The notes: generated by a model from the sequence alone, not told the origin. 64,000 nt of DNA from Sphaerisporangium melleum (GCF_014646695.1 NZ_BMNT01000016.1:52144-116143); one strand, 5' to 3'. Counted from the first letter of the stretch, positions 9,474-19,050 are shown. Numbers and translations are program-made.

Positions 9474-10391
9474 CTACCAGCCGCGGGTGGCCAGGCGCTC
9501 GTTCTCCGGCAGCGTGGTGACGTTGATGCCCACCATCGCCTCGCCGAGGCCACGGGAGACCTTGGCGATGACGTCGGGGTCGTCGTAGAAGGTGGTGGCC
9601 TTCACGATGGCCGCCGCGCGCTTGGCCGGGTCGCCGGACTTGAAGATGCCCGAACCGACGAAGACGCCCTCGGCGCCGAGCTGCATCATCATCGCCGCGT
9701 CGGCGGGGGTGGCGATGCCGCCCGCGGTGAACAGCACCACGGGCAGCTTGCCGGTCTTGGCGATCTCGGCGACGAGCTCGTAGGGCGCGCGCAGCTCCTT
9801 GGCGGCACCGTAGAGCTCGGGCTCGTCCAGCGTGCTCAGGCGCTTGATGTCGGCACGGATCTGCCGCATGTGGCGGGTGGCCTCCACGACGTTGCCGGTG
9901 CCGGCCTCGCCCTTGGAGCGGATCATCGCGGCGCCCTCGGCGATGCGGCGCAGGGCCTCGCCGAGGTTGGTCGCCCCGCAGACGAAGGGGACGGTGAAGG
10001 CCCACTTGTCGATGTGGTTGGCCTCGTCGGCCGGGGTGAGCACCTCGGACTCATCGACGTAGTCGACGCCGATGGCCTGCAGGACCTGGGCCTCGGCGAA
10101 GTGGCCGATGCGCGCCTTGGCCATGACGGGGATCGAGACGGCGGCGATGATGCCGTCGATCATGTCGGGGTCGCTCATGCGCGACACGCCGCCTTCGGCA
10201 CGGATGTCGGCGGGCACGCGCTCGAGGGCCATGACGGCGACCGCGCCGGCGTCCTCAGCGATCTTGGCCTGCTCCGGGGTGACGACATCCATGATCACGC
10301 CGCCCTTGAGCATCTCGGCCATGCCGCGCTTCACGCGGGCGGTGCCGGTGACGGCGGTGGTCTCGGTGACTTCGGGGGTGCTGTTGGACAC
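9474..10391 (-). CDS. pdxS: Pyridoxal 5'-phosphate synthase subunit PdxS
   Basis: PdxS is the (beta/alpha)8 synthase that makes PLP from ribose 5-phosphate, glyceraldehyde 3-phosphate and ammonia. The 305-residue protein is full length and highly conserved: [40 protein letters not shown] with the substrate-binding Lys, and [17 protein letters not shown]. The start is GTG 10391 with GAGGT 6 bases ahead. The N-terminal 18 residues are a Thr/Val-rich extension. Confidence 0.97.
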   Translation of the reverse strand: MSNSTPEVTETTAVTGTARVKRGMAEMLKGGVIMDVVTPEQAKIAEDAGAVAVMALERVPADIRAEGGVSRMSDPDMIDGIIAAVSIPVMAKARIGHFAEAQVLQAIGVDYVDESEVLTPADEANHIDKWAFTVPFVCGATNLGEALRRIAEGAAMIRSKGEAGTGNVVEATRHMRQIRADIKRLSTLDEPELYGAAKELRAPYELVAEIAKTGKLPVVLFTAGGIATPADAAMMMQLGAEGVFVGSGIFKSGDPAKRAAAIVKATTFYDDPDVIAKVSRGLGEAMVGINVTTLPENERLATRGW

Positions 10392-10625
10392 GGTCTTACC
10401 TCACGAGCGTGACGACGGATTCCCACTAATGGTAGGCGCTGATCAGCCCATGCCTTGTGGGCCATGACGGCCATCCGGCGCCGGGAGCTTGGACACGCCG
10501 TACCAAGCACGGCCGCCTCCTTGGCCCACGACCGCTGACGGAGCCCGCAGCCGGCCCCCTATTCCCGCGCTCGCGGCGGCCAACGGACCCTTCCGGCGCC
10601 GCACCTGCCGCGGCGCGAAGGGGAG

Positions 10626-11642
10626 TCAGGGCTGGACGGGCTTGGGGGCGGCGAGGACCACCCACACCTGGCCCCGGCCGAAGTTCATCGGCTCGCCGCT
10701 CTCGGTGGTGAACTCCGTGCCCTCCTTCTCGTCCGGGCGCGACCACCTCGCCTGGTAGGCCTTGCCGTCCCGCAGGACGACGGCCTTGCCCTTCCCCGTG
10801 CTCTGGATCAGCGGCGTGTAGCTACCGGTGAAGTCGTGGAACTCCGAGCGGGTGGTCTTGGCGTACTGCACGACGATGGTGGGCGCGCCGAGCTGGCCGC
10901 CCTCGGCCGCCATGTCACGCTTGCCGTCCTGGGCGACCAGCCAGCGCTTCTGGTCGGCCGACCAGGTGAAGGTGAAACGCGCGGCCGGGTAGCGGACGGA
11001 GAACGACTTGCGCGGCGTCCCGCCTTCGGGCGCGTCGCCGAAAGTGAAGCCGATGTCGCGCGCCTTGGTGGCCTTCGGCGCCTTGGCCAGCAGCTTCTTG
11101 GTGTCGGCGAACAGGTTGTAGGGGGCCACGCGGCCGGGCTGGCGGAAGTAGGCGCCCGGCGCGGCGCTGTCGGACACGTCGTACAGGGACGCCTGCTGCA
11201 CCAGCGGGATCATCTTGCTCTGCACGCCCGAGTAGGCCAGGGCGGGCTTGCCGAACATGGGCAGCAGGTGCAGGTCGGAGATGCGGGCACTGCGCACCGG
11301 GCCGATCTTGGCGGGGAATTTCGAGGAGAAGACCGCCATGATGCGGGTCAGGCCGCCCTCGACCTGCTCGACGTACACCACGTCGGCGCTGCGCAGGCCG
11401 AGCTGCGGCTTACCCGAGGCGGTGTTCTCGATCTTCACGGCGAGCACCGGCCTGCGGGCCGCCACGGGTTGCCCGGTGAAGGGGTGTTCCGGGGGCGGCT
11501 CGGGCGAGGCGGACGGCGAGATGGCGGGCTGCTGCCCCTGGGACGCGGGCTTCGCCCCGCCACCGGAGGAGGAGCAGGCCACGGCGGGCGCCAGGACGGC
11601 GGTGCCCGCCAGCGCGATGCCAATCACCCGTTTTACCGGCAC
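10626..11642 (-). CDS. DUF3048 (YerB-like) lipoprotein
   Basis: A 338-residue predicted lipoprotein of the DUF3048/YerB family, function unknown. It has a signal peptide (MPVKRVIGIALAGTAVLAPAVAC) with Cys23 as the lipidation site, then a Ser/Pro-rich tether, then the DUF3048 core: VLAVKIENTASGKPQLGLRSADVVYVEQVEGGLTR and IGPVRSARISDLHLLPMF. The start is GTG 11642 with GGGAGGAG about 9 bases ahead. It is probably monocistronic, with 230 bases before pdxS. Confidence 0.85.
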   Translation of the reverse strand: MPVKRVIGIALAGTAVLAPAVACSSSGGGAKPASQGQQPAISPSASPEPPPEHPFTGQPVAARRPVLAVKIENTASGKPQLGLRSADVVYVEQVEGGLTRIMAVFSSKFPAKIGPVRSARISDLHLLPMFGKPALAYSGVQSKMIPLVQQASLYDVSDSAAPGAYFRQPGRVAPYNLFADTKKLLAKAPKATKARDIGFTFGDAPEGGTPRKSFSVRYPAARFTFTWSADQKRWLVAQDGKRDMAAEGGQLGAPTIVVQYAKTTRSEFHDFTGSYTPLIQSTGKGKAVVLRDGKAYQARWSRPDEKEGTEFTTESGEPMNFGRGQVWVVLAAPKPVQP

Positions 11643-12045
11643 AGCAGGTGCTCCTCCCGATTTCTCCCTCGAATCGGGACGAAGCTTACCGACGGCTGGC
11701 CGGGCGGATACCCAAGATCAGCCCTAACGGTCCGATAACCGACAAGTCATTGCCGAAACTTTCCCGATTCGCGACCCATCGGACCGGCGGCCCCCGTCAG
11801 GATGGACGGTCCAATGGTCACCCACAGTGATCGGCTGGGCCGGTAAACCGCCGCCCGGCGTCCGTAACGACCGGAAACGACCACTCGGCGCGCAGACCGG
11901 CGCGGCGGGCGACGAAAGGTTCGCCGGAGGCTTGGCGGGCAGGGCGAACGGCGACGCCGAGTAAGGGACCTGGGCTGCGGGCGCCCGATCAGGTCTCCTG
12001 CTGAGCACCGGCGTGACGATCGAGAGCAAGGAGAGGCCATCCCCG
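11643..12045. other. Divergent intergenic region, no firm element seen
   Basis: About 400 bases between the minus-strand lipoprotein and the plus-strand ATPase gene. It must carry both promoters; I could not place them with confidence. Confidence 0.4.
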
Positions 12046-12933
12046 ATGCGGCAGATCCCCCACGGCCCAGCGGACACGCCCCGCCCCCTCCCCGGACGCC
12101 CGACCTTCCCCAGCCCCGGCATCATCGGCATCATCGGTCCCGGCGGACATCCGGTCCACCTCCAGGCGGCCGGCCATGGCTTCGGCGGCACGGTGGCCGA
12201 CGGTCCCCCGTTCGGCGGTGTCTCTCCCGGCCCCGAGCGTGGCGGGCAGCGCCGGCACGCCGGCGAGCGGCCCCCCTCCCGCCAGGAACACGACGCCGCC
12301 GAGGACTCCTGGCAGACGCCCGCCGACGACGCGGCGGCAGACCGGGCCGCCGAGGGAACCCGGCCGGGGCGGCACGGCACCGACCAGGCCCGGCCGGGTG
12401 ACCGTCCCGGGGGGCAGGGCGTCGATCCCCTGCTCACCCTGGTGAGCGTGACCGTGGCGCTCCTGGTCCCCGGCTCGGCGTACGGCAGGGCCCGGTCCCT
12501 GATCCGCGACGTGCTCAACGGCGAGGGCGTCTCCACCGAGGAGATGCTGGACGCCGAGACGATCGTCGCGGAACTGGCGGCCAACGCCGAGCGGCACGGC
12601 CGGCCACCGTACGAGCTGCGGATCTACGAACTGGGCGGGGTGCCGACCTGGTGCGAGGTGGTGGACGGCGACCCGGACCTGCGGTGGATCCCCTCCGTCC
12701 TCGACCGCACGACCGGCCAGATGACCCCGGACCTGTTCTCCGAAGGGGGCAGGGGCCTGATCCTGACCCGGGAGCTGTCACAGGGCCACTGCCGGGCGTA
12801 CGTCACCACGACCTTCGCCGCGGGGGAACCGGCCAAGGCGGTCGCCTTCGCGCTGCCCACCCGTTCGGGGACCCGCCTGACCTGTCCGCCGCTGCTCCGC
12901 CACGCCCGCTCCCACGCCCGCCTTCTCCCCTGA
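12046..12933 (+). CDS. ATP-binding protein of the anti-sigma factor (HATPase_c_2/RsbW-like) family
   Basis: The C-terminal half (from about residue 120) carries a GHKL ATPase fold of the type found in serine-kinase anti-sigma factors: N box ETIVAELAANAERHG, ATP-lid motifs EVVDGDPDLRW and GGRGLILTREL. The first 120 or so residues are Pro/Gly/Arg-rich and probably disordered. Such proteins usually bind a sigma factor or phosphorylate an anti-anti-sigma (STAS) partner; neither is next to it, so its partner is unknown. Start: ATG 12046 with GGAGAGG 9 bases upstream; a GTG at 12013 in frame is the alternative. Convergent with the next gene. Confidence 0.75.
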   Translation: MRQIPHGPADTPRPLPGRPTFPSPGIIGIIGPGGHPVHLQAAGHGFGGTVADGPPFGGVSPGPERGGQRRHAGERPPSRQEHDAAEDSWQTPADDAAADRAAEGTRPGRHGTDQARPGDRPGGQGVDPLLTLVSVTVALLVPGSAYGRARSLIRDVLNGEGVSTEEMLDAETIVAELAANAERHGRPPYELRIYELGGVPTWCEVVDGDPDLRWIPSVLDRTTGQMTPDLFSEGGRGLILTRELSQGHCRAYVTTTFAAGEPAKAVAFALPTRSGTRLTCPPLLRHARSHARLLP

Positions 12934-13099
12934 AACGTACGGCTTCCCGAGCGCGATCGACCGGACCCGCCCACCGCACGGCTTCGCCATGTCAGCGACG
13001 CCGGAGGCCGGCATCGGGACCGGGCCGGCGAAGCGCCGCCTCGGCCACCGCGACGGCGATGGCGTGCCGGTGCGCGCCGGATGCCAGGACGTCCGGGAG

Positions 13100-13645
13100 T
13101 CAGGCGCGCTGGGCGAAGGAGGCGGGTTCGGCGTCGTCGATCTCGAAATACGAGGGAGGATCGGTGTGACCGGCCAGGCGCAGGGTGCGGGCGAGCCATC
13201 GGCGCTGGTGGTAGCGGGTCACCTCGGCGGCGTTGTTGTAGAACCTGCGGGAGTAGATGACCTTGGTGACGGCCGTGTCGAGATCGGCCATCAGGGTGGC
13301 ACCACCGGGGGTCTCGGCCAGCCGCTCGCGGAAGCGGTCCTGGTCCATGACGGCCCTGATCGTGCGGGACAGGTCGCTCTCGGCGTGCTCGCGCTCCTCG
13401 GGGCCGGCCGTACGCGCCTCGTGGGTGGCCGTGGCCAGCACCAGGCTGGTGGCCGGGTCGAGCACCCGTGAGGCGGCCAGTTCCATGCAGACGGCGGCGC
13501 GGCTGATGAGGGCGGCGTCCAGCGCGGCGCGCGCGGTCTCCAGGCGGATGTGCATGCGGTCGAGCCGCCCGGCGCGCCAGGAGATGTAGACGGTGGCGAG
13601 CACGATCACCGCACCGACGAGCAGGCTGACGGTCATGGCGTTCAT
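13100..13645 (-). CDS. Single-pass membrane protein, LemA-like, function unknown
   Basis: A 181-residue protein with one N-terminal helix (MTVSLLVGAVIVLATVYISWRAG) followed by a mostly helical cytoplasmic domain (RLDRMHIRLETARAALDAALISRAAVCMELA...YNNAAEVTRYHQRRWLARTLRLAGHTDPPSYFEIDD). The pattern of a membrane anchor plus helices ending in a conserved NNAxxxYN-like segment resembles LemA proteins, but I am not sure of the family. It starts 31 bases after pimA and is the last gene of the pgsA-patA-pimA group, so it may act at the membrane with that pathway (inference). Confidence 0.6.
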   Translation of the reverse strand: MNAMTVSLLVGAVIVLATVYISWRAGRLDRMHIRLETARAALDAALISRAAVCMELAASRVLDPATSLVLATATHEARTAGPEEREHAESDLSRTIRAVMDQDRFRERLAETPGGATLMADLDTAVTKVIYSRRFYNNAAEVTRYHQRRWLARTLRLAGHTDPPSYFEIDDAEPASFAQRA

Positions 13646-13676
13646 GAGCGGTCACCGGGGGACGTGGCGTGGGCGG

Positions 13677-14822
13677 TCACAGGACGGCTCCCCCGCGTTC
13701 CTCCTGGACGCCGCCGGCCGCGGTCGCCGTCACCGTCTCGTACACCCGCACGACATCGCGGGCGACGGTGGACCAGTCGTACTGGCGGACGGCCACACGG
13801 GCCTCGTCGGAGAGCTTGGCGCGCCGCTCGGGGGCGTCGAGCAGCGCGGCGGCCTCGCGGGCGAGCGAGGCGGCGTCACCGGTGGTGAACAGTGCTCCCG
13901 CCTGGCCTTCGCCGAGCACCTTGCGGAAGGCGGGGATGTCGCTGGCCAGCACGGTCGCCCCGGCGGCCATGGCCTCGGCGAGCACGATGCCGAAGCTCTC
14001 GCCGTGGGTGTTGGGCGCGCAGAAGACGTCCACCGAGTGGTAGGCGCGGGCCTTGTCGTCCTCGCTGACCATGCCGAGGACGCCGACCCGGTCGCGCAGC
14101 GCCGGGGGCACCTTGCCGAGCACCTCTTCGGCGTCGCCGGGCCCGGCGACGAGCAGCCGCAGGCCCGGCCGCTCGGGGGCGAGCAGCGTGAACGCCTCCA
14201 GCAGCACCGGCAGCCCCTTGCGCGGCTCGTCCATGCGCCCGAGGAAGCCGATGACGCCGCCGTCGGGGCCCCAGCCGGGCAGCGGCTCGGCCTCGGCGTA
14301 CCGGCCGACCGTGACGCCGTTGGGGATGAGCACCGCGTCACCGCCGATGTGCTCCACGAGCGTCTTGCGCGCGGCCTCGGACACGGCGATGCGGCCGGTG
14401 ATCTTCTCCAGTGCGGTCTGCAGCACCGGAGCGGTGACCGCCACCACACGCGAGCGCTGGTAGGAGGCGTGAAAGGTGCCCACGATGGGCCCGCGCGCCG
14501 CCCACACGGCCAGCAGGCCGACCGAGGGGACGGCGGGCTCGTGCACGTGGAGCACGTCGAATCGGCCCTCGCGCAGCCACTTGCGCACGCGGCCGGCCGA
14601 CAGGAAGCCGAAGGCGAGGCGCGCCACCGAGCCGTTGTAGGGCACGGGGACCGCCCGGCCGGCCGAGGTCACGTAGTAGGGCAGCGGGGCGTCGTCGGCG
14701 GCCGGGGCGAGCACCGACACGTGGTGCCCGTCGGCGATGAGCGCCTCGGCCAGGTCACGGACGTGGGCCATGACCCCGCCCGGGACGTCCCAGGTGTAGG
14801 GGCAGACCATGCCCACCCTCAC
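13677..14822 (-). CDS. pimA: Phosphatidyl-myo-inositol alpha-mannosyltransferase (PimA-like, GT4)
   Basis: A GT-B glycosyltransferase of family 4, expected to transfer the first mannose from GDP-mannose to phosphatidylinositol at the cytoplasmic membrane. The N-terminus MRVGMVCPYTWDVPGGVMAHV is the PimA signature; other marks are VLHVHEPAVPSVGLLA, GTFHASYQRS, the donor-site GFLGRMDEPRKGLPVLLEAF and HGESFGIVLAEAMAAG. 381 residues, normal length; start GTG 14822. It follows patA by 49 bases in the order pgsA-patA-pimA, as in mycobacteria, which supports the assignment over other GT4 enzymes. Confidence 0.9.
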   Translation of the reverse strand: MRVGMVCPYTWDVPGGVMAHVRDLAEALIADGHHVSVLAPAADDAPLPYYVTSAGRAVPVPYNGSVARLAFGFLSAGRVRKWLREGRFDVLHVHEPAVPSVGLLAVWAARGPIVGTFHASYQRSRVVAVTAPVLQTALEKITGRIAVSEAARKTLVEHIGGDAVLIPNGVTVGRYAEAEPLPGWGPDGGVIGFLGRMDEPRKGLPVLLEAFTLLAPERPGLRLLVAGPGDAEEVLGKVPPALRDRVGVLGMVSEDDKARAYHSVDVFCAPNTHGESFGIVLAEAMAAGATVLASDIPAFRKVLGEGQAGALFTTGDAASLAREAAALLDAPERRAKLSDEARVAVRQYDWSTVARDVVRVYETVTATAAGGVQEERGGAVL

Positions 14823-14871
14823 GGCGCGGCCACCGGATCCATCGGGCCCCGGGCCGGGAACACCGGCGCCG

Positions 14872-15786
14872 TCATCGGGGCTCCAGATCGTCGAGCCACA
14901 GGCGCTGCAGCATGTGCCAGTCCTCCGGGTGCTGGGAGATGCCCTCCTGGAAGACCCGGGCCATGGCCTGGGTCATGACGGCCACCTTCTCCTGGCGGCC
15001 GCCCTCGGCCGGGACGGGGATCTCTTCGTGGATGTGCAGGCCCCAGTCGTCGCCCTCGAACCAGAGCGTGGCGGGGTGCAGCGCGGCGCCGGTCTGGAGG
15101 GCCAGGAGCGCCGGTCCGGCCACCATGCGGGTGCGGCCGTCGAAGAAGTCCACCTCGATCCCCCGCTCGGTCAGGTCTCGCTCGGCCGGCAGGCAGACCG
15201 CCCGTCCGGCGCGCAGTCGCTGGGCGAGGGTGCCGAAGGCGTGGGCGGTGCCGCCTCCCTTGGCGGTGAGCGGCAGCACCTCCATGCCGAGACTCTCGCG
15301 GAAGGCCACGAACCGCTCGTACAGCGACTCGGGCTTGAGCCGCTCCATCACAGTGGTGAAGGTGTGCCCGTTGTGGATCAGCCAGGCGCCGGCCAGGTCC
15401 CAGTTGCCCATGTGCGGCAGGGCCAGCACGATGCCCCGGCCGCTGTCGAGCACCTGGAAGATGCGCTCGCCGTGCACCACGTGGGTGCCGGAGAGGATGC
15501 GCTCCTTGCCGATCGCGGGCAGGCGCAGGGCCTCCATCCAATAACGGAAGTAGGACCGCATCCCCGCCCTGCTGAGGTCGCGGATCGAGGGGTCGGCGGC
15601 GTCCTTGCCGGTCACGCGGGCGAGGTTGGACTCCAGCCGGCGCACAGGCTTTCCGTGCCGCCACCACAGCACATCGGCGACCAGGCGGAACAGCCATGCG
15701 GCCACCGGCCCGGGCAACTTGGGCACGAGAACCCAGCCGGCGTGCAGCGCCCAGACGACGAGCCGGTCGGTCAAGGCGAGGATCAC
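14872..15786 (-). CDS. patA: Phosphatidylinositol mannoside acyltransferase (PatA-like)
   Basis: A membrane acyltransferase of the LpxL/HtrB superfamily that acylates the mannose of phosphatidylinositol mannosides. The catalytic His-Asp motif is visible in LPHMGNWDLAGAW, and the later conserved segment is PAERDLTERGIEVDFFDG. The N-terminus is amphipathic/hydrophobic (LVVWALHAGWVLVPKLPG). 304 residues. I give GTG 15786; a purine-rich tract abuts it too closely, so the exact start is uncertain. Lies between pgsA and pimA. Confidence 0.9.
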   Translation of the reverse strand: MILALTDRLVVWALHAGWVLVPKLPGPVAAWLFRLVADVLWWRHGKPVRRLESNLARVTGKDAADPSIRDLSRAGMRSYFRYWMEALRLPAIGKERILSGTHVVHGERIFQVLDSGRGIVLALPHMGNWDLAGAWLIHNGHTFTTVMERLKPESLYERFVAFRESLGMEVLPLTAKGGGTAHAFGTLAQRLRAGRAVCLPAERDLTERGIEVDFFDGRTRMVAGPALLALQTGAALHPATLWFEGDDWGLHIHEEIPVPAEGGRQEKVAVMTQAMARVFQEGISQHPEDWHMLQRLWLDDLEPR

Positions 15787-15877
15787 CCCCAGAGTCGGTC
15801 ACGGGCCGGCGCGGTGGACCCGGTCATGCTGATCGGATCGGGCCGGGAACGCCGTCGGGGGACGGCGGACGTTACGT

Positions 15878-16477
15878 TCATGTTGGCACCGTCTGGCGGT
15901 AGACGTGCATGATCCGCTGCCCCGCGGTGAACGCGCTCGCGGCGGCCAGCAGCCACAGCCCGGCCGGCAGGATGTACGGCACGCCGAGTCCGCCGAGTCC
16001 GGCGGCGACGAGCACGACCACCAGCCGCTCCGACCGCTCGGCCAGGCCGACGTCGCAGGACAGGCCGAGCCCTTCGGCGCGGGCCTTGACGTAGGACACG
16101 ACGGCCCCGGCGACCAGGCAGAACAGCGCGACGGCGGCGAGGACGCGCTCGCCGGTGGAGACGAACCAGAAGATCAGCCCGGAGAACACCGCGGCGTCGC
16201 CGACCCGGTCGAGCGTCGAGTCCAGGAACGCCCCGAAGGTGCTGCCGTTGCCGAGCATGCGGGCCAGGACGCCGTCGAGCAGATCGGCGAGCACGAAGAA
16301 GGTGATGACGACCGAGCCGAGGAAGAGCTGGCCGCGCGGGTAGCAGACCAGCGCGCCGGCGGTGACCCCGAGCGTGCCGAGGACGGTGATGACGTTCGGG
16401 CTGATCCCCATGCGGGCCAGGGCCCGGCCGAGCGGGGTGAGCACACGGGTGACGGCGGGCCGCAGGAGCTTCAACAT
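15878..16477 (-). CDS. pgsA: Phosphatidylinositol phosphate synthase (CDP-alcohol phosphotransferase)
   Basis: Catalyses CDP-diacylglycerol + inositol 1-phosphate to phosphatidylinositol phosphate, the first step toward PI and PI mannosides. The complete CDP-alcohol phosphotransferase motif D-x2-D-G-x2-A-R-x8-G-x3-D-x3-D is present in DLLDGVLARMLGNGSTFGAFLDSTLDR, with about six membrane helices around it. 199 residues from ATG 16477 (MLKLLRPAVTRVLTPLGRAL), the start typical of actinobacterial members; an in-frame ATG 36 bases upstream is possible. First gene of pgsA-patA-pimA. Confidence 0.93.
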   Translation of the reverse strand: MLKLLRPAVTRVLTPLGRALARMGISPNVITVLGTLGVTAGALVCYPRGQLFLGSVVITFFVLADLLDGVLARMLGNGSTFGAFLDSTLDRVGDAAVFSGLIFWFVSTGERVLAAVALFCLVAGAVVSYVKARAEGLGLSCDVGLAERSERLVVVLVAAGLGGLGVPYILPAGLWLLAAASAFTAGQRIMHVYRQTVPT

Positions 16478-16851
16478 GGCGGTCCGATCGTAGGCCACCG
16501 GGTCGCGCGCCATCGAACCGAAGCCCCGGAGCCGTGCGCGGGCGAGGCGGGCACGCGGAGAGCGCCGATGCGGACGGGAACGGCCGGGCGACGCGTTCGC
16601 GACGTCCCGGCGACGCCGTTGTGGACGTCCGGGAACGGCACGGAGACCGCGGAGGAACGGCCCGCCGGCGGCGAGCTGAACCGCGGGCGACCGCGCAGGT
16701 CTTCGCACAGAGCACTTTTGCCTTTAGGCCCTTGTGATCCGCGCCGCGGAGGTGAAGGGTGAAGTCACCGCGCTCTTCTCGGGCGGCGGGCGCGGCGGCG
16801 GACGATGCGACCGCGCGCGGCCGCATCTCACGGCAAGACGCGGGAGGCGAA
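16478..16851. other. Divergent intergenic region between pgsA and the EF-G paralogue
   Basis: About 370 bases that should hold promoters in both directions. The only less GC-rich part is near 16710-16740. No operator or hairpin was recognised. Confidence 0.4.
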
Positions 16852-19011
16852 ATGCCAGAGAGAACAGCGGGAGGACCAGCGGGAGCCGCGGGCAGGGCAC
16901 CCTCGGCCGACCGGCCGGACGCGGTGCGCAACGTCGTGCTGGTCGGCCATTCCGGTTCCGGGAAGACGACCCTGGTGGAGGCGCTGCTCGTCGCGACGGG
17001 CACCGTCCAGCGGGCCGGCCGGGTGGAGGACGGCGGCACGGTCACCGACTTCGACGAGGTCGAGGTGCGCCAGCAGCGCTCGGTCAATCTGGCCGTGGCC
17101 CCGATCGTGCACAACGGCATCAAGATCAATCTTCTGGACACCCCGGGATACGCCGACTTCGTCGGCGACCTGCGGGCGGGCCTGCGGGCCGCCGACGCGG
17201 CACTGTTCGTGATCTCGGCGGCCGAGGGCGTCGACGGGCTGACGCGGATGCTCTGGGACGAGTGCGCACAGGTCGGCATGCCGCGGGCCGTCGTCATCAC
17301 CAAGATCGACCATCAGCGGGCGGACTTCGACGATGTGGTCGCGGCCTGCCAGGACGCTTTCGGCGACGGCGTGGCTCCGCTCTACCTGCCGGTGACGGCC
17401 GGCGGCTCGGTCACCGGGCTGGTCGGGCTGCTGACGGAGAAGCATTTCGACTACGCCACCGGCACGCGCGTGGAGCGCGAGGCGGGGGCGGGCCAGCGGG
17501 ACCAGATCGACGCCTACCGGGGCACCCTGATCGAGGCGATCATCCAGGAGAGCGAGGACGAGTCCCTCATGGACCGTTACCTCTCCGGCGAGGAGATCGA
17601 CACCAAGGTGCTGATCGAGGACCTGGAGAAGGCCGTGGCCCGGGGCGGCTTCTACCCGGTGCTCGCCACGTGCGCCGTCCCGGGTGCGTGCGCGGTCGTC
17701 GGCATGCAGGAGCTGCTCGAAGTGATCACGCAGGGGTTCCCCTCTCCGATGGAGCACCCGCTCCCCGAGATCACCACGATCGCCGGCAAGCCGGTGCCCG
17801 GCCTGACCTGCGACCCGGACGGGCCGCTGGTCGCCGAGGTCGTCAAGACCACCAGTGACCCCTACGTAGGGCGCATCAGTTTGGTGCGGGTCTTCTCCGG
17901 GACGCTGCGCCCCGACATGGTGGTCCACGTCTCCGGGCACGGCCTGGCCGAGCGGGGCCACGAGGACCACGACCTGGACGAGCGCATCGGCGCCCTGTCC
18001 TCTCCGCTGGGCAAGCAGCAGCGCACCACCACCAAGTGCGTCGCCGGCGACATCTGCGCGGTGGCCAAGCTGAGCAGGGCCGAGACGGGCGACACCCTGT
18101 CCGACAAGGACCAGCCGCTGCTGGTGACGTCCTGGACGATGCCCGAGCCGCTGCTGCCGGTCGCCATCCGGGCCAGGTCGAAGGCCGACGAGGACAAGCT
18201 GTCGCAGGCCCTCGGGCGGCTGGTGGCCGAGGACCCGACCCTGCGCCTGGAGAACAACCCGGAGACCCACCAGCTCGTCCTGTGGTGCATGGGCGAGGCG
18301 CACGCCGACGTGCTGCTCGACCATCTGGCCGGGCGGCACGGCGTCGAGGTCGAGCGGATCGAGCTGCGCGTGCCGTTGCGTGAGACGTTCGGCGGCAAGG
18401 CCCAGGGCATGGGGCGCAACGTCAAGCAGACCGGCGGGCACGGGCAGTACGCCATCTGCCATGTCGAGGTCGAGCCGCTGCCGTCCGGTGGCGGGTTCGA
18501 GTTCGTCGACAAGATCGTGGGCGGTGTGGTGCCGCGCCAGTTCATCCCCTCGGTCGAGAAGGGCGTGCGGGCCCAGATGGAGCGCGGGGTGCTGGCCGGC
18601 TACCCGGTCGTGGACATCCGTGTGTCGCTGTACGACGGCAAGGCGCACTCGGTGGACTCCTCCGACATGGCCTTCCAGATCGCCGGGCAGCTCGCCCTCA
18701 AGGAGGCCGCGGCCAAGGTTCCCGCCCTGCTGCTCGAACCGGTGGACGAGCTGTCGGTGCTGGTCGAGGACGAGTACGTCGGCGCGGTGATGTCGGACCT
18801 GTCGTCACGCCGTGGCCGTGTGCTCGGCACCGAGCCGGTGGGCACCGGGCGCACTCTGGTCAAGGCCGAGGTCCCGCAACTGGAGATCACCCGGTACGCC
18901 ATCGACCTGCGGTCCATGTCGCACGGCACCGGGACCTTCCACCGGTCCTTCCTGCGCTACGAGCCGCTGCCCTCCCACCTGGCCGACAAGCACAGGTCGG
19001 CCGCGGAGTAA
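16852..19011 (+). CDS. EF-G-like GTPase (EF-G2 type)
   Basis: A 719-residue translational-GTPase paralogue with the five-domain EF-G layout. G1 is GHSGSGKTT (residues 32-40; EF-G has GHIDAGKTT), G3 is DTPGYADF (residues 96-103) where true EF-G has DTPGHVDF, and G4 is TKID rather than NKMD. Domain IV and V are present (GMGRNVKQTGGHGQYAICHVEVEPL; RRGRVLGTEPVG). The replacement of the catalytic His by Tyr100 suggests changed GTP hydrolysis. Mycobacterial EF-G2 proteins have been reported not to replace EF-G in translocation. The start ATG 16852 has GGAGG 5 bases ahead. A hairpin terminator follows. Confidence 0.88.
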   Translation: MPERTAGGPAGAAGRAPSADRPDAVRNVVLVGHSGSGKTTLVEALLVATGTVQRAGRVEDGGTVTDFDEVEVRQQRSVNLAVAPIVHNGIKINLLDTPGYADFVGDLRAGLRAADAALFVISAAEGVDGLTRMLWDECAQVGMPRAVVITKIDHQRADFDDVVAACQDAFGDGVAPLYLPVTAGGSVTGLVGLLTEKHFDYATGTRVEREAGAGQRDQIDAYRGTLIEAIIQESEDESLMDRYLSGEEIDTKVLIEDLEKAVARGGFYPVLATCAVPGACAVVGMQELLEVITQGFPSPMEHPLPEITTIAGKPVPGLTCDPDGPLVAEVVKTTSDPYVGRISLVRVFSGTLRPDMVVHVSGHGLAERGHEDHDLDERIGALSSPLGKQQRTTTKCVAGDICAVAKLSRAETGDTLSDKDQPLLVTSWTMPEPLLPVAIRARSKADEDKLSQALGRLVAEDPTLRLENNPETHQLVLWCMGEAHADVLLDHLAGRHGVEVERIELRVPLRETFGGKAQGMGRNVKQTGGHGQYAICHVEVEPLPSGGGFEFVDKIVGGVVPRQFIPSVEKGVRAQMERGVLAGYPVVDIRVSLYDGKAHSVDSSDMAFQIAGQLALKEAAAKVPALLLEPVDELSVLVEDEYVGAVMSDLSSRRGRVLGTEPVGTGRTLVKAEVPQLEITRYAIDLRSMSHGTGTFHRSFLRYEPLPSHLADKHRSAAE

Positions 19012-19025
19012 CCGGCCGGGCGGCC

Positions 19026-19050
19026 CGCGGTGGGGCGGCGCCCCACCGCG
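19026..19050 (+). terminator. Strong hairpin after the EF-G-like gene
   Basis: Perfect 10-bp stem CGCGGTGGGG / CCCCACCGCG around a CGGCG loop, 15 bases after the stop codon. No U tract. Confidence 0.75.
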
